Shown: positions 1 to 8,536 of the stretch, one piece after another
How the letters are laid out: the number at the start of each line of letters is the position of its first letter
Numbering within the stretch: the stretch's first letter is position 1
NCBI RefSeq assembly: GCF_014647515.1
Contig: NZ_BMPI01000028.1
Location: forward strand, 1 to 64,000
Length of the DNA stretch: 64,000 bases
Source of the DNA: Dactylosporangium sucinum
GTDB taxonomy: Bacteria; Actinomycetota; Actinomycetes; Mycobacteriales; Micromonosporaceae
Direction: 5' to 3'
The notes under the pieces: generated by a model
Told to the model about the DNA's origin: nothing
What the model saw: only the letters and a program-made list of their open reading frames with translations
The model's database searches: none
Made by a program: the position numbers and the translations under genes

Positions 1-475
1 GCGGTGGTACCCGTGACCGTGGCGCGGACCGTGGCGCCCTCGTAGACGCGGTACCCCGTCACCGTACCGGTCGACGCGTTCCACGCCAGCGAGAAACTCG
101 TGTTGGTGGTGGCCGTGACACGGAAGTTACCCGGCGCGGACGGCACGCCCGACGGCGTGGTCGGCGGGGGCGTGGTCGGGCCGCCGCCTCCGGTGCAGGT
201 GCCGAGATCCTTCCACAGCGCCGGTGTGGTGGACGGGGTCCAGCCGGCGCCCGGATAGGCGGTGTGCGTCTGCAGGGCCTGGTAGGTGTGACCCTGGTAC
301 GTGACCTGGGTGCCGGCGGTGTACGTGTTGCCTTCCGCCCAGGCCGGGGCGGTGCAGGCGGCCTGGATGGCGGTGCTGCCCGCCTGCGCCTGGAGCGTGG
401 GCACGAGAACCATGGTCGTCACGATGGCCAGTGCCGCGCCCGCTGCCAGGGCGATTGTGCGACGTCGAGATCTCA
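1..475 (-). CDS. Secreted CBM5/12 + fibronectin type III protein (3' end outside window)
   Basis: The reading frame is open from an ATG at 475 to the window edge. It starts with a signal peptide (MRSRRR, then an Ala/Val/Leu core, ending near AQA-G). A CBM5/12-type module follows at about residues 38-92, with the aromatic pattern of that family (APAWAEGNTYTAG, VTYQGHTYQA, HTAYPGAGWTP, ALWKDLG) and flanking Cys. Next come a Gly/Thr/Pro linker and the start of a fibronectin type III domain (PSAPGNFRVTATT, SFSLAWNASTG, GYRVYEG). This order is typical of actinomycete chitinases, cellulases and lytic polysaccharide monooxygenases; the catalytic domain would lie beyond base 1, so the activity cannot be named. 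The RBS (GAGGAG, 479-484) overlaps one arm of a perfect inverted repeat, which suggests control at translation or by an operator. Confidence 0.85.
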
Positions 476-482
476 TTGAACT

Positions 483-510
483 CCTCACCATCGATGGATC
501 GATGGTGAGG
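483..510 (-). promoter_or_regulatory. Perfect 13-bp inverted repeat covering the RBS of the secreted CBM protein
   Basis: CCTCACCATCGAT at 483-495 and its exact complement at 498-510 are separated by two bases. On the minus-strand transcript the 3' arm ends in GGTGAGG and runs into the GAGGAG ribosome binding site 5-9 nt before the ATG. It could be a repressor operator or an RNA hairpin hiding the RBS. An AT-rich stretch (520-540, unusual for this genome) lies just upstream and probably holds the promoter. Confidence 0.7.
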
Positions 511-598
511 TACGCTATCAGTTAACATTATTAAATGTAAGAGTCGGCAACCTCAGGCACGCTGAAACACGAATCGGGCGACCGCGGGGCGGGCGACG

Positions 599-1555
599 GT
601 GCGCGGCTATGATGCCGCGATGATCGATCTGGACGGTCTGCGGGCCGATGGCTCCTGGCAGCTCGCGTGGTCCGGCGACCGGCTCGACGAGGCCGTGTTC
701 CGGCTGGCCCCGGACACCGCCGCCGCCCGTGGCGACCTCGTCGCCGGGCTCGGCACGGATTCGAGCGACCCGGAGCGGTGGGAGGCCGCGCTGATCGACA
801 CGCTGCTGGCCGATCCGGTCTCGGCCGGGCTGCGCCGGCTGGAGCTGCACCTCACCGACTTCCACCACAGTGCGCACCGCGCCGCGCGGGCGCTGGCCGC
901 GCACCGCCGCGAACAGCTCACCAGCCTCTACTTCGGCCACGACTTCACGCACCTCTACGAGCACAGCCACACCTCGACCGGCGGCCGGATCGACCCGCTG
1001 GAGCGGCTGCACGAGGGATTCGCCGCCGAGGGGCACGCCGGGATGTGGGCGGCGTTGCCGGCGCTGCTGGAGCTGACCGCCGAGGGCGGCCTGCTGTTCG
1101 ACGCCATCGACAGCGGCTCCCTGCGGCACCTGCGGCTGCGCGGGGCGCTGTTCGCCGACGGCAGCGTGTTCCCGGCCCGGGCGCCCGCGCTGGAGTCGCT
1201 GGAGCTGGAGATCCGCTCCGATGTGTTCGGCACCGCGTGCCCGGTCGAGCAGCTCGAGGAGCTCGACCCGGCCGGCCTGCCGGGCCTGCGCCGGCTCGAC
1301 CTGGGGTGCTGCGAGTTCGACGCCGGTGACCTCGGCACGCTGCGCACGCTCGCCGAGGCCGCGATCCTGCCGCAGCTGGCGGCGCTGGTCCTGCCGGGGC
1401 TGCGGATCGAGGCGGACGAGTTCGACGGTGACCCGCTGGCGGAGCTGGCCGGGTTGGCCCCGGCGTTCGCACACCTGGAGCTGTCCGTGGCCGACGTTGT
1501 CGATGTCGAGGGCGTGGAGGATGCCGAGGTGACGCGTCTGTTCTCGTTGGAATGA
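599..1555 (+). CDS. Leucine-rich-repeat-like cytosolic protein
   Basis: A 318-residue protein with no signal peptide or membrane segment. Leucine-rich strands recur with the spacing of degenerate LRR units (LRRLELHLTDF, LRHLRLRGALF, LESLELEIRSD, LRRLDLGCCEF, LAALVLPGLRI, FAHLELSVADV). This resembles STM4015-type LRR proteins found in many actinomycetes, which have no established function. The GTG at 599 is preceded by a G-rich stretch; an in-frame ATG at 620 (protein starting MIDLDGL) is an equally good start. It lies 44 bases before the GH130 gene on the same strand, but nothing in the sequence ties the two functionally. Confidence 0.7.
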   Translation: MRGYDAAMIDLDGLRADGSWQLAWSGDRLDEAVFRLAPDTAAARGDLVAGLGTDSSDPERWEAALIDTLLADPVSAGLRRLELHLTDFHHSAHRAARALAAHRREQLTSLYFGHDFTHLYEHSHTSTGGRIDPLERLHEGFAAEGHAGMWAALPALLELTAEGGLLFDAIDSGSLRHLRLRGALFADGSVFPARAPALESLELEIRSDVFGTACPVEQLEELDPAGLPGLRRLDLGCCEFDAGDLGTLRTLAEAAILPQLAALVLPGLRIEADEFDGDPLAELAGLAPAFAHLELSVADVVDVEGVEDAEVTRLFSLE

Positions 1556-1599
1556 CCACTTCGACGAGTTGCGGGGCTGCCCGGTGAGGTCCCCCTCCA

Positions 1600-2754
1600 A
1601 TGGTGACCCGGGACCGCCCTACGTGTGCGACGGTGAGCGCTGTGACGACGCGCCACGTACGCTTCGGCGACGCGACGACCGGCACGGTCTCGCTCGACCG
1701 GCCGGTCCTGCGTCACCCGGCCAATCCGATCCTCACCGCGCGGCAGGTCAACGCGGTCTGGCGCGAGCCGCACCTACAGGTGGTCACCGTGCACAACGCG
1801 GGCGCGGCGGCGCTCGCGGACCGGACCGCGCTGCTCTTCCGGTCGCACCTGCGCTGCGGGATCAGCGTGCTCGGCCTCGCCACCAGCGCCGACGGCGTCA
1901 CGGACTGGACGGTGCACCCGCGGCCGGTGTTGTCGCCGGCGACCGAGCAGGACCAGCGCGTCGACGGCGTCGACTGGCAGCACCTCGTCGAGGTCGAGTC
2001 CGGCGGCGTCGAGGACGCCCGGATCAACCCCGTCGAGGACACGTTCGCGGTCACGTACAGCGCCTACCACGCCGGGATCCGCAATCGGGTCCGCGTGTCG
2101 CTCGCCCTCACCGACGATCTCACCACGTTCACCAGGCACGGCCCGATACTCGATCGCGACATGCGCAACGTGGTCGTGTTCCCGGAGCGGATCGGCGGGC
2201 GGTATGTCGGGCTGTTCCGGCCCAACGACGTCAGCCCGGGCGACACCGGCGGCGTGTACACGCAGGTCAGGATCGGATACGCGGACGACTTCCGGACCGG
2301 GCCGTGGGAGATCGCCGACGAGCCGGTGATGCGCACGGGCGCGGGACCGAGCGCCTTCTCCGACAAGATCGGGCCGGGCGCGCCGCCGGTGCGCACGCCG
2401 CACGGCTGGCTCAACGTCTTCCACGGCGTACGCACGACGATGGACGGCAATCCGTACGTGCTCGGCGTCGCCCTGCACGATCTCGACGACCCGAGCGTGG
2501 TGCGCATGTCGAGCATCCCGATCCTGTTCCCGTCGCGCGCCGACTGCCGGGTCCCCGACACCGACTACGTCCACGTGCCGAACGTGGTCTTCTCCTGCGG
2601 CCTCGTACGCGAGGCCGACGGCACGGTCGTCGTCTACTACGCCGGCAACGACACGGTCATGAACGTGGCCGTGACGCACGAGGACGTGCTGGCGGAGCTG
2701 TGCCTGCGCTACGGCCAGGATCCGCTGACCGGAAGGCTGCTTTACACCCTGTGA
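1600..2754 (+). CDS. GH130 family glycoside phosphorylase (beta-mannoside type)
   Basis: 384 residues with a five-bladed propeller signature of family GH130: HPANPILT near residue 40, GVEDARI at 136-142 (Asp139 is the expected general acid), FPERIGGRYVGLFRP near 194, DKIGPG at 255-260, an NVFHGV motif near 272 and YYAGNDT near 346. Known members phosphorolyse beta-1,4-mannosyl-glucose or manno-oligosaccharides to mannose-1-phosphate, or hydrolyse beta-1,2-mannosides; the subfamily cannot be fixed from sequence alone. No secretion signal, so it should act in the cytoplasm on imported oligosaccharide. The true start may be a later GTG at 1633, since the first residues are not family-like. Confidence 0.88.
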   Translation: MVTRDRPTCATVSAVTTRHVRFGDATTGTVSLDRPVLRHPANPILTARQVNAVWREPHLQVVTVHNAGAAALADRTALLFRSHLRCGISVLGLATSADGVTDWTVHPRPVLSPATEQDQRVDGVDWQHLVEVESGGVEDARINPVEDTFAVTYSAYHAGIRNRVRVSLALTDDLTTFTRHGPILDRDMRNVVVFPERIGGRYVGLFRPNDVSPGDTGGVYTQVRIGYADDFRTGPWEIADEPVMRTGAGPSAFSDKIGPGAPPVRTPHGWLNVFHGVRTTMDGNPYVLGVALHDLDDPSVVRMSSIPILFPSRADCRVPDTDYVHVPNVVFSCGLVREADGTVVVYYAGNDTVMNVAVTHEDVLAELCLRYGQDPLTGRLLYTL

Positions 2755-3015
2755 CCGCGTCGAGGCACCTTGCCCGGCACCCACTGCCCGCCAAGTCATC
2801 GGTGACGTTCGGCCGGCGGGCCACTCAAGCACCACGCGAACAACGGGATCGTTTCCGGGCCCGAATCGCGAACGTGGTCGGCGTCGGCGTGCCGCCCTCG
2901 GCGAACCTTTCGAGGTGCTGTTCCTCATGCGCACCGGCCGCACCAGCAAGTTGGTCAAGACCGAGGTTCCGAAGCCCCGTCAGGGCGACCTTCGTGAGGA
3001 AGCCGTCCGCCGCAG
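2755..3015. other. Intergenic space between GH130 and the catabolic operon
   Basis: No convincing gene. Two short open frames exist (one on each strand) but neither has a recognisable domain. The minus-strand frame would begin GTGA-overlapped with the thiolase stop (3019 down to 2825, 64 residues); I do not recognise it and leave it uncalled. No clear terminator hairpin was found between the two convergent genes. Confidence 0.4.
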
Positions 3016-4209
3016 TCACCGGACGGTGACGATGACCGACTCGGCCTCGCCGACGCCACCGCAGATGGTGACCAAGCCCCGCCCGCCACCCCGCCGGCGC
3101 AGCTCATTGATCACGGTCATCACCAGCCGGCCGCCCGTGGCGCCGGTGGGGTGGCCGACCGCGACGGCGCCGCCGTTGACGTTCGTCCGTTCGCGCAGCC
3201 GCCGCGCCTTGTCCCGGTCGCCGTCCGCCAGTACGAGCGTCGTCACCAGGGGTACGGCGGCGAATGCCTCGTTGACCTCGATCAGGTCGATGTCCGCGAG
3301 CGTCAGGCCGGCCCGGGCCAGCGCCCGCTGGGCCGCCCGCGCGGGCATCGACGCCAGCCGTTGCGGGTCGCCGGAGACCTGGGTGCAGGCGCCGACGGTG
3401 GCCAGGCCGGTGGTGCCGCGCCGGGTCGCCTCCCCCTCGCTGGCCAGCACCAGGGCCACCGCGCCGGTGCTCATGTTGGGCGCGTTGCCCGCCGTCACCG
3501 TGGCACTGCCGTAGACCGTGGGCAGCGCGGCCAGCTGCTGTGCCGTGGTGGCCGGCCGCGGTACCTCGTCGGCGGCCAACCGGACGGCGCGGCCGTTGCG
3601 GTCCGGCACGTCCACGGGCACGATCTCGTCGTCGAAGCAGCCGCGGGCCAGCGCGTCGGCGTAGCGTTGCTGGCTGCGCAGCGCCCAGTCGTCCTGTTCG
3701 GCGCGGTCGACGCCGTACTCGGTGGCTTCGGCGCCGGCCTGTACGGCCCTGGGCACCCCAGTGTGCGGGCAGGAGACGACGAGTTGGTCGGTGAGCACGA
3801 TGTCACCGATCCGGTTGCCGAAGCGGGCCTCGTGCACGAAGTACGGCACCCGGCTCAGGTTCTCCACGGCACCGGCGACGCTCAGCGCGGTGTCGTCCAG
3901 CCGCAGTCCCCGGCTGGCCAGCGTGATCGCCGCGAGCGACGAGCAGCAGGCCCGGTCGACGGTGTACGCGACCTTCTCCTCGGGGATGCCGGCACGCAGC
4001 AGCACCTGCCGGGCCACCGAGCGCTCGGAGCCGGGGAAGTTCACCCCGAACGCCAACTCGTCGACGTCCGCGCCGGTCAGCCCGGCGCGGTGCAGCACGG
4101 CGCCCACCGGGATCGCCCCGAGCTCGGGCAAGGGCAGGTCACGCAGGGCGCCGCCGAAGCGGCCGAACGGGGTACGACCCGTGGCGAGGACGACAACGTC
4201 GCCGGTCAT
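3016..4209 (-). CDS. Thiolase (acetyl-CoA acetyltransferase / 3-ketoacyl-CoA thiolase)
   Basis: 397 residues, the normal thiolase length. The nucleophilic Cys lies in the DRACCSSLAAI motif (Cys88/89); the C-terminal half has NEAFAAVPLV, GGAVAVGHPTGATG with the active-site His, and CGGVGEAES with the second active Cys. It cleaves a 3-ketoacyl-CoA with CoA to acetyl- or propionyl-CoA plus a shortened acyl-CoA. The start at 4209 is chosen because its ATG overlaps the TGA of the preceding dehydrogenase gene (ATGA) and a GGAAG ribosome binding site precedes it. This is the last gene of the long minus-strand operon. Confidence 0.9.
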   Translation of the reverse strand: MTGDVVVLATGRTPFGRFGGALRDLPLPELGAIPVGAVLHRAGLTGADVDELAFGVNFPGSERSVARQVLLRAGIPEEKVAYTVDRACCSSLAAITLASRGLRLDDTALSVAGAVENLSRVPYFVHEARFGNRIGDIVLTDQLVVSCPHTGVPRAVQAGAEATEYGVDRAEQDDWALRSQQRYADALARGCFDDEIVPVDVPDRNGRAVRLAADEVPRPATTAQQLAALPTVYGSATVTAGNAPNMSTGAVALVLASEGEATRRGTTGLATVGACTQVSGDPQRLASMPARAAQRALARAGLTLADIDLIEVNEAFAAVPLVTTLVLADGDRDKARRLRERTNVNGGAVAVGHPTGATGGRLVMTVINELRRRGGGRGLVTICGGVGEAESVIVTVR

Positions 4210-5126
4210 GGGGACTTCCTTTCGAAGACGTCGGCGGTCCACGCCGACCTGCGGTACGGGGCCAGCGCCTGGGTGCGCAGTTGGGCGATGCGCCGCCCGT
4301 ACCAGGCCACGCCCCCCTCTTCGGTGAACGCCATCGCGCCGTACGCCTGGAAGGTGTGGTACGTGGCGGTACGTGCCGCGCGGGCGGCGGACAGGACGGC
4401 GGCACGGGCGGCACCGGCGGCGTCCGGCGCACCGTCGGCCAGCCGGGACGCGGCACGGCTGGTCAAGGCATGCGCGGCCGCCAGGCCGACGTCGGCCTCG
4501 GCGAGCGGGAACGCCACGCCCTGGAAGTCGCCCAGCGGCCGGCGGAACTGGTGGCGGGTGGCCACGTACCCGGCGGCGTCCCGAACCAGCCGGGTGCCGG
4601 CTCCGACGAGTTGCGCGGCAAGCGCCAGGTCACCGAGGGCGAGCGCGCCGCACTCGTCGGAGATGCGCCGGCGGGGCGCCAGCGGCAGCTCGGCCCACCG
4701 GTCACCGGTGAGCATCGGCACCGGCACCGCCTCGCCGACCGGCTCACATTCCCAGAGGCCGTCGTCGGTGAGCGCGAAGAACGCGGTGGCGCGGTGTCCC
4801 CAGGGCAGCGGACCGCCGGTGCCCACGGTGGCGATGCCGTTCGCCGGTGGTCCGCCGGCGGCGCGGGTCGCCAGGACGGTTTCCCAGAGCGGGCCGGGGC
4901 AGCCGAGCCCGCCCAGCTCCTCCATGACGGCGGCGATCTCGCGGGCCACCTCGGTGCCCTCGGACGCGAGGCCGAGGAACCCGATGTCGGCGAGGTCCTG
5001 CCAGGTCTGCTCGGGGAACCCGTCGCCCGGCAGGTGGCGCCAACCCTCCTCGTGGCGGCGGCACAGCGTACGCACTGCCTCCGCGAACTCCCGCGGCTGC
5101 TGGCCGTAGTCCACCTCAAGCGTCAC
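4206..5126 (-). CDS. Short acyl-CoA dehydrogenase, probable non-catalytic partner subunit
   Basis: 306 residues, about 70 shorter than a normal acyl-CoA dehydrogenase. Helical N- and C-terminal domains are present, but the FAD/substrate-contacting middle motifs (TEPxxGSD) and the catalytic Glu region (IxEGTxEI) are missing. The C-terminal AYGAMAFTEEGG replaces the usual HGGxGxxxE. In actinobacterial sterol degradation such short subunits pair with a full-length dehydrogenase in alpha2-beta2 enzymes (ChsE1-ChsE2 type); by analogy the partner here is probably the dehydrogenase at 6618-7724. The gene overlaps the CoA ligase by 11 bases upstream and the thiolase by ATGA downstream. Confidence 0.82.
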   Translation of the reverse strand: MTLEVDYGQQPREFAEAVRTLCRRHEEGWRHLPGDGFPEQTWQDLADIGFLGLASEGTEVAREIAAVMEELGGLGCPGPLWETVLATRAAGGPPANGIATVGTGGPLPWGHRATAFFALTDDGLWECEPVGEAVPVPMLTGDRWAELPLAPRRRISDECGALALGDLALAAQLVGAGTRLVRDAAGYVATRHQFRRPLGDFQGVAFPLAEADVGLAAAHALTSRAASRLADGAPDAAGAARAAVLSAARAARTATYHTFQAYGAMAFTEEGGVAWYGRRIAQLRTQALAPYRRSAWTADVFERKSP

Positions 5127-6621
5127 GGGTGACCTCCCGCAGGGTACGTTTGTCCACCTTCATCGCCGGGGTCACCGGCAGCGCGTCGAGCACGTGGAAC
5201 CGGCGGGGCACCTTGTACCCGGCCAGTGCGGCGCGGCAGTGTTCGCGCAGCGCGTCGGGATCCACGCCGGCGCCGGGGTGCGGTACGACGGCGGCCTCCA
5301 CGCGTTCGCCCCACAGCGGGTCGTCCGCGCCGAACACCGCCACCTGGTGGACCTGCGGGTGCCGGGCGATCACGTTCTCGACCTCGATCGGGAAGACGTT
5401 CTCGCCGCCCGAGATGATCATGTCTTTGGCCCGGCCGGCCAGGTGGAGGAAGCCGTCCGCGTCGAGCCAGCCGAGGTCGCCGGAGCGGATCGCGCCGTCG
5501 ACCACCGTGGTGCGGGTCTGTTCCGGCCGCGCCCAGTACCCGGACATCTGCCACGGCGTGCGGACCAGGACCTCCCCGACGCTGCCCCGTGGCACGTCCT
5601 GGCCGGTGTCGTCGACGATGCGGATCGACGCGCCCGGCACCGGGCGCCCCAGCCCCCGGTCGTCGCCGTCCTCCTGTTCCCAGGAGCGCACCCGGGCCGC
5701 CGCGCCGAACTCGGTGGCGCCGTACCCGGTGATCAGGTGGGCCCGGGGGAACGCGGCGCGCAGCCGGCCGGGGAAGTCGGGTGCGCTGGCGGTGGAGCCG
5801 AACAGCACCCGGCGGATCGAGGCGCCGTGCTCCGCGCCGAAGCCGGGATGGTCCAGCAGCCGTAGCAGTGCGGTGGGTGCGCCGAACAGCCGGGTGGGCC
5901 GGCCGGTGGCGAGCGCGTCGAGGACGGTGGCCTCGTCGAAGCGCGGCAGCAGCCAGGCGGTCCCGCCCGCGTACAGGGTCGCGAACACGACCGTGGCGAT
6001 CGCGATGTGGAAGAACGGGGAGAAGTACAGCTCCACGTCGGTGCGCCGGATCTCCATCTGCGCCTGGCAGGACGCGGCGTACTGATACAGCGCCGAATGG
6101 GTCCAGGTGGCGCCCTTCGGCTCGCCGGTGGTGCCGCCGGTACCGATGATCATCGCGGCCGCCTCGTCCCGGAGCAAGGACGACGAGGAGGCGGGCGTCG
6201 CGACGGTCAGCGCCATCCGGTCGGTCAACGACCCGGCCGCGCCGGCCGCGGGCAGCGTGGCCAGGCCGCAGCCCAGCCGGGCCGCCAGCTCGGTGCCGGG
6301 TTCGGCGGCCAGCAGCAGGGCCGGCCCGAGCGGGGCCAGGAAGGCGTATGCCTCGGGTGGGGCGAGTCGGGTGTTCAGCGGTACCGCGACCGCCCCGGCG
6401 GCGACGACCCCGAACAGCGCGGCCAGATGCGGGGCGCCGGGAGCCAGCGCGGTGACCACCCGGTCGCCCGGGGCGACGCCGAGGGCGCGCAGCGCGGCGG
6501 CGTGCTCCTCGATCGCGGTCCACAGTTCCGCGTAGGTGTACTCGCCGGCCGGGTCGATCAGCGCCGGCGCGTTCGGCGCGTGCCGCGCGTGGTCGGCCAG
6601 CACCTCCAGGTACCCGGTCAT
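5116..6621 (-). CDS. Fatty-acid/carboxylate-CoA ligase (class I adenylate-forming)
   Basis: 501 residues. All ANL-superfamily signatures are visible: the phosphate-binding loop GTGGTTGEPKG (about residue 155), YGATEFG (A5), SGDLGWLDADGFLHLAGR (A7/A8 region), ISGGENVFPIEVE, and the C-terminal catalytic lysine region (PAMKVDKRTLRE). It activates a carboxylic acid with ATP to the acyl-CoA, the entry step to beta-oxidation. Start at ATG 6621 overlaps the stop of the upstream dehydrogenase (ATGA). The substrate is not predictable; context suggests a branched or alicyclic acid imported by the Liv-type transporter in the same operon. Confidence 0.9.
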   Translation of the reverse strand: MTGYLEVLADHARHAPNAPALIDPAGEYTYAELWTAIEEHAAALRALGVAPGDRVVTALAPGAPHLAALFGVVAAGAVAVPLNTRLAPPEAYAFLAPLGPALLLAAEPGTELAARLGCGLATLPAAGAAGSLTDRMALTVATPASSSSLLRDEAAAMIIGTGGTTGEPKGATWTHSALYQYAASCQAQMEIRRTDVELYFSPFFHIAIATVVFATLYAGGTAWLLPRFDEATVLDALATGRPTRLFGAPTALLRLLDHPGFGAEHGASIRRVLFGSTASAPDFPGRLRAAFPRAHLITGYGATEFGAAARVRSWEQEDGDDRGLGRPVPGASIRIVDDTGQDVPRGSVGEVLVRTPWQMSGYWARPEQTRTTVVDGAIRSGDLGWLDADGFLHLAGRAKDMIISGGENVFPIEVENVIARHPQVHQVAVFGADDPLWGERVEAAVVPHPGAGVDPDALREHCRAALAGYKVPRRFHVLDALPVTPAMKVDKRTLREVTRDA

Positions 6622-7724
6622 CGCCGTCCTCCCAGCCCGAGCGCCTCGCGGGCCAGCACGCCCAGCATGATCTCCGAGGTGCCTCCGGCAATGGTCTCCA
6701 TGAAGGTCTCGTGCCACAGGAAGCTCGGCGTGCCGGTGCCGGCGGCCCCGGCATCGCCGACGTCGAACGGCAGCCGCGCGATGCGTTGCAGGGTCCTGCT
6801 GCCCAGCAGCTTCGCCCGCGCCGCCTGCGCGGCACCGTCCTGGCCGGCCTCCAGGGCCGCGAGGGTGCTCATGGCGGCCGCCTCCACCTCGGCCACGCCG
6901 AGCGCGACGTCGGCGATGTCGGCGCGGATCCGGGCGTCGGCCGACCAGCCCCGCTCGACCGACCAGCGCAGCAGATCCTCGTAGTCGCGGCGGACCCGGC
7001 CGGGCAGCACCATCAGATGCCGCTCGACGGCCAGCGCGGCCCGGATCAGCCGCCACGCCTCGCCTTCGGCACCGATGCGGTTCTCCTGCGGCACGTACAC
7101 GCCGTCGAGGCTCACCTCGTTGAGCCGGTGCCCGTCGATGGTGTGGATCGGCCGGATCTGCACCCCGGGTGCCGTGAGGTCGAGCATCAGCAGCGTGTGA
7201 CCGTCGTCCGGGGTGCGGCACAGCAGCCACAGGTAGTCGGAGTTGTGCGCGTCGGAGGTCCACCGCTTCTCGCCGGTGACCCGGTAGCCGTCGCCGTCGC
7301 GTACCGCCCTTGTGCGCACCCCGGCCAGGTCGGAGCCGGCTTCCGGCTCCGAGTATCCCAACGCGAAGCTGATCTCACCCAGGCCGATGCCGGGCAGGAA
7401 CCGCGCCCGCTGCTCGCCCGTGCCGTGGCCGATGATGGTCTTCGCGACGATCCCGGCGGCCAGGTCGGGGCGTACGGCGCGGGCGTAGGCCAGCTCGTCC
7501 CAGACGATGAACTCGGTCGAGGGCGGCGCGTCCTGCCCGTCCCACTCCCGCGGCCAGGCCAGCCGCAGCCAGCCGCGCCGGCCGAGCTCGCGGTACAGCT
7601 CGCGGCTGGCACCGCCGCGGCCGTGGAAGTACTGCATCGGGTCGCGGCTGTGCGCGTGGTCGGCCAGGAACGCCCGCACCTCGTCGCGCAGTCGCTCCTG
7701 CTCGGCGGTGAAGGCCCACCTCAT
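6618..7724 (-). CDS. Acyl-CoA dehydrogenase (FadE type)
   Basis: 368 residues. N-terminal MRWAFTAEQERLRDEVRAFL, the substrate/FAD motif GYSEPEAGSDLAGVRT in the middle, GEKRWTSDAHNSDY beta domain, and the C-terminal TIAGGTSEIMLG near the active site are typical of FadE26/FadE34-like actinobacterial dehydrogenases. It oxidises an acyl-CoA to the 2,3-enoyl-CoA with FAD, passing electrons to an electron-transfer flavoprotein that is not encoded here. The ATG at 7724 is the only start matching the family N-terminus and overlaps the enoyl-CoA hydratase stop (ATGA). Likely catalytic partner of the short subunit at 4206-5126. Confidence 0.9.
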   Translation of the reverse strand: MRWAFTAEQERLRDEVRAFLADHAHSRDPMQYFHGRGGASRELYRELGRRGWLRLAWPREWDGQDAPPSTEFIVWDELAYARAVRPDLAAGIVAKTIIGHGTGEQRARFLPGIGLGEISFALGYSEPEAGSDLAGVRTRAVRDGDGYRVTGEKRWTSDAHNSDYLWLLCRTPDDGHTLLMLDLTAPGVQIRPIHTIDGHRLNEVSLDGVYVPQENRIGAEGEAWRLIRAALAVERHLMVLPGRVRRDYEDLLRWSVERGWSADARIRADIADVALGVAEVEAAAMSTLAALEAGQDGAAQAARAKLLGSRTLQRIARLPFDVGDAGAAGTGTPSFLWHETFMETIAGGTSEIMLGVLAREALGLGGRR

Positions 7725-8530
7725 GCCGGCACCTCGACGTTCCATTGTGGAGGACGTCGCTGCACGAAGGCGCGCGCACCCTCCAGGAAGTCGGGGTGGG
7801 TCCACTGCTGGCGGGCCAGTTCCCAGCCGTACTCCAGGGCCTCCTGGTGCGGCCGTTCGGCGGCCCCCCAGATCGCCTGCTTCGAGCGCGACACCGCACT
7901 CGGGGAGTTGGCGGCGATGGCCACGGCCAGCTCCCATGCGGTGTCCATCAGGCCGGCTGCCGGCACCAGCTCGTCGACCAGGCCCAGCTGGTAGGCGCGT
8001 GCCGCGTCGAGCCGGAAACCCTTGCCCGTCAACGTCATCCGCAGCACGGTACCCAGCGGCAGCCGGCGGGCCAGGCCGATGTTCTCCACCGCACCGACCT
8101 GCCCGACGCTGACATGGGTGTCCATGAACTGGGCGTGGTCGGCGGCCACGACGACGTCCGCGTCCGCGACGAAGTGCAGCCCGCCCCCGGCGACCAGCCC
8201 GTTCACGGCGCAGATGACGGGCTTCCACACCTGGTTCTGCAACGGTGACCAGACGATGTCCTCGGCCACCGTGCCCTGGCCGGACGTCGTCGTGCCGGTG
8301 TCGGCCACCTCGCGGACGTCGGCGCCGGTGCAGAAGTGCCGGTCCCCGGTGCCGGTGACGATGACCACCCGTACCGACGGATCGTCACGCACCTTCGCCC
8401 ACAGCTCGCGCAGCCGGGGCCGCATCCGCCGGGACAGTGCGTTGCCCACGTCCGGCCGGTTGAGCCGGATGGTGGCGATGCCGTCGCGCTCGTCGTACTC
8501 GATGCCCTCGTTCGTCACACCGTTCGTCAT
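7721..8530 (-). CDS. Enoyl-CoA hydratase/isomerase (crotonase family)
   Basis: 269 residues. Crotonase features: LNRPDVGNALSRRM near residue 23, the first oxyanion-hole segment HFCTGADVRE near 65, and the second one VNGLVAGGGLHFV near 109. The usual catalytic Glu pair is not obviously present in the VGQVGAVENIGLARRLP segment: a single Glu in VENIG aligns roughly with the second one, so the exact reaction (hydration, isomerisation or ring/C-C cleavage) is open. The C-terminus ends ARAFVQRRPPQW, the normal pattern for the family. ATGA overlap with the dehydrogenase behind it; six bases separate it from the CoA-transferase gene ahead of it. Confidence 0.85.
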   Translation of the reverse strand: MTNGVTNEGIEYDERDGIATIRLNRPDVGNALSRRMRPRLRELWAKVRDDPSVRVVIVTGTGDRHFCTGADVREVADTGTTTSGQGTVAEDIVWSPLQNQVWKPVICAVNGLVAGGGLHFVADADVVVAADHAQFMDTHVSVGQVGAVENIGLARRLPLGTVLRMTLTGKGFRLDAARAYQLGLVDELVPAAGLMDTAWELAVAIAANSPSAVSRSKQAIWGAAERPHQEALEYGWELARQQWTHPDFLEGARAFVQRRPPQWNVEVPA

Positions 8531-8536
8531 GCCGGC

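Noticed and set aside
127..528. 133-codon minus-strand frame rich in His, Arg and Gly near the left edge
   Set aside because: It is the wrong frame of the CBM5/12-FnIII gene, whose correct frame starts at 475 and has signal peptide and binding-module motifs.
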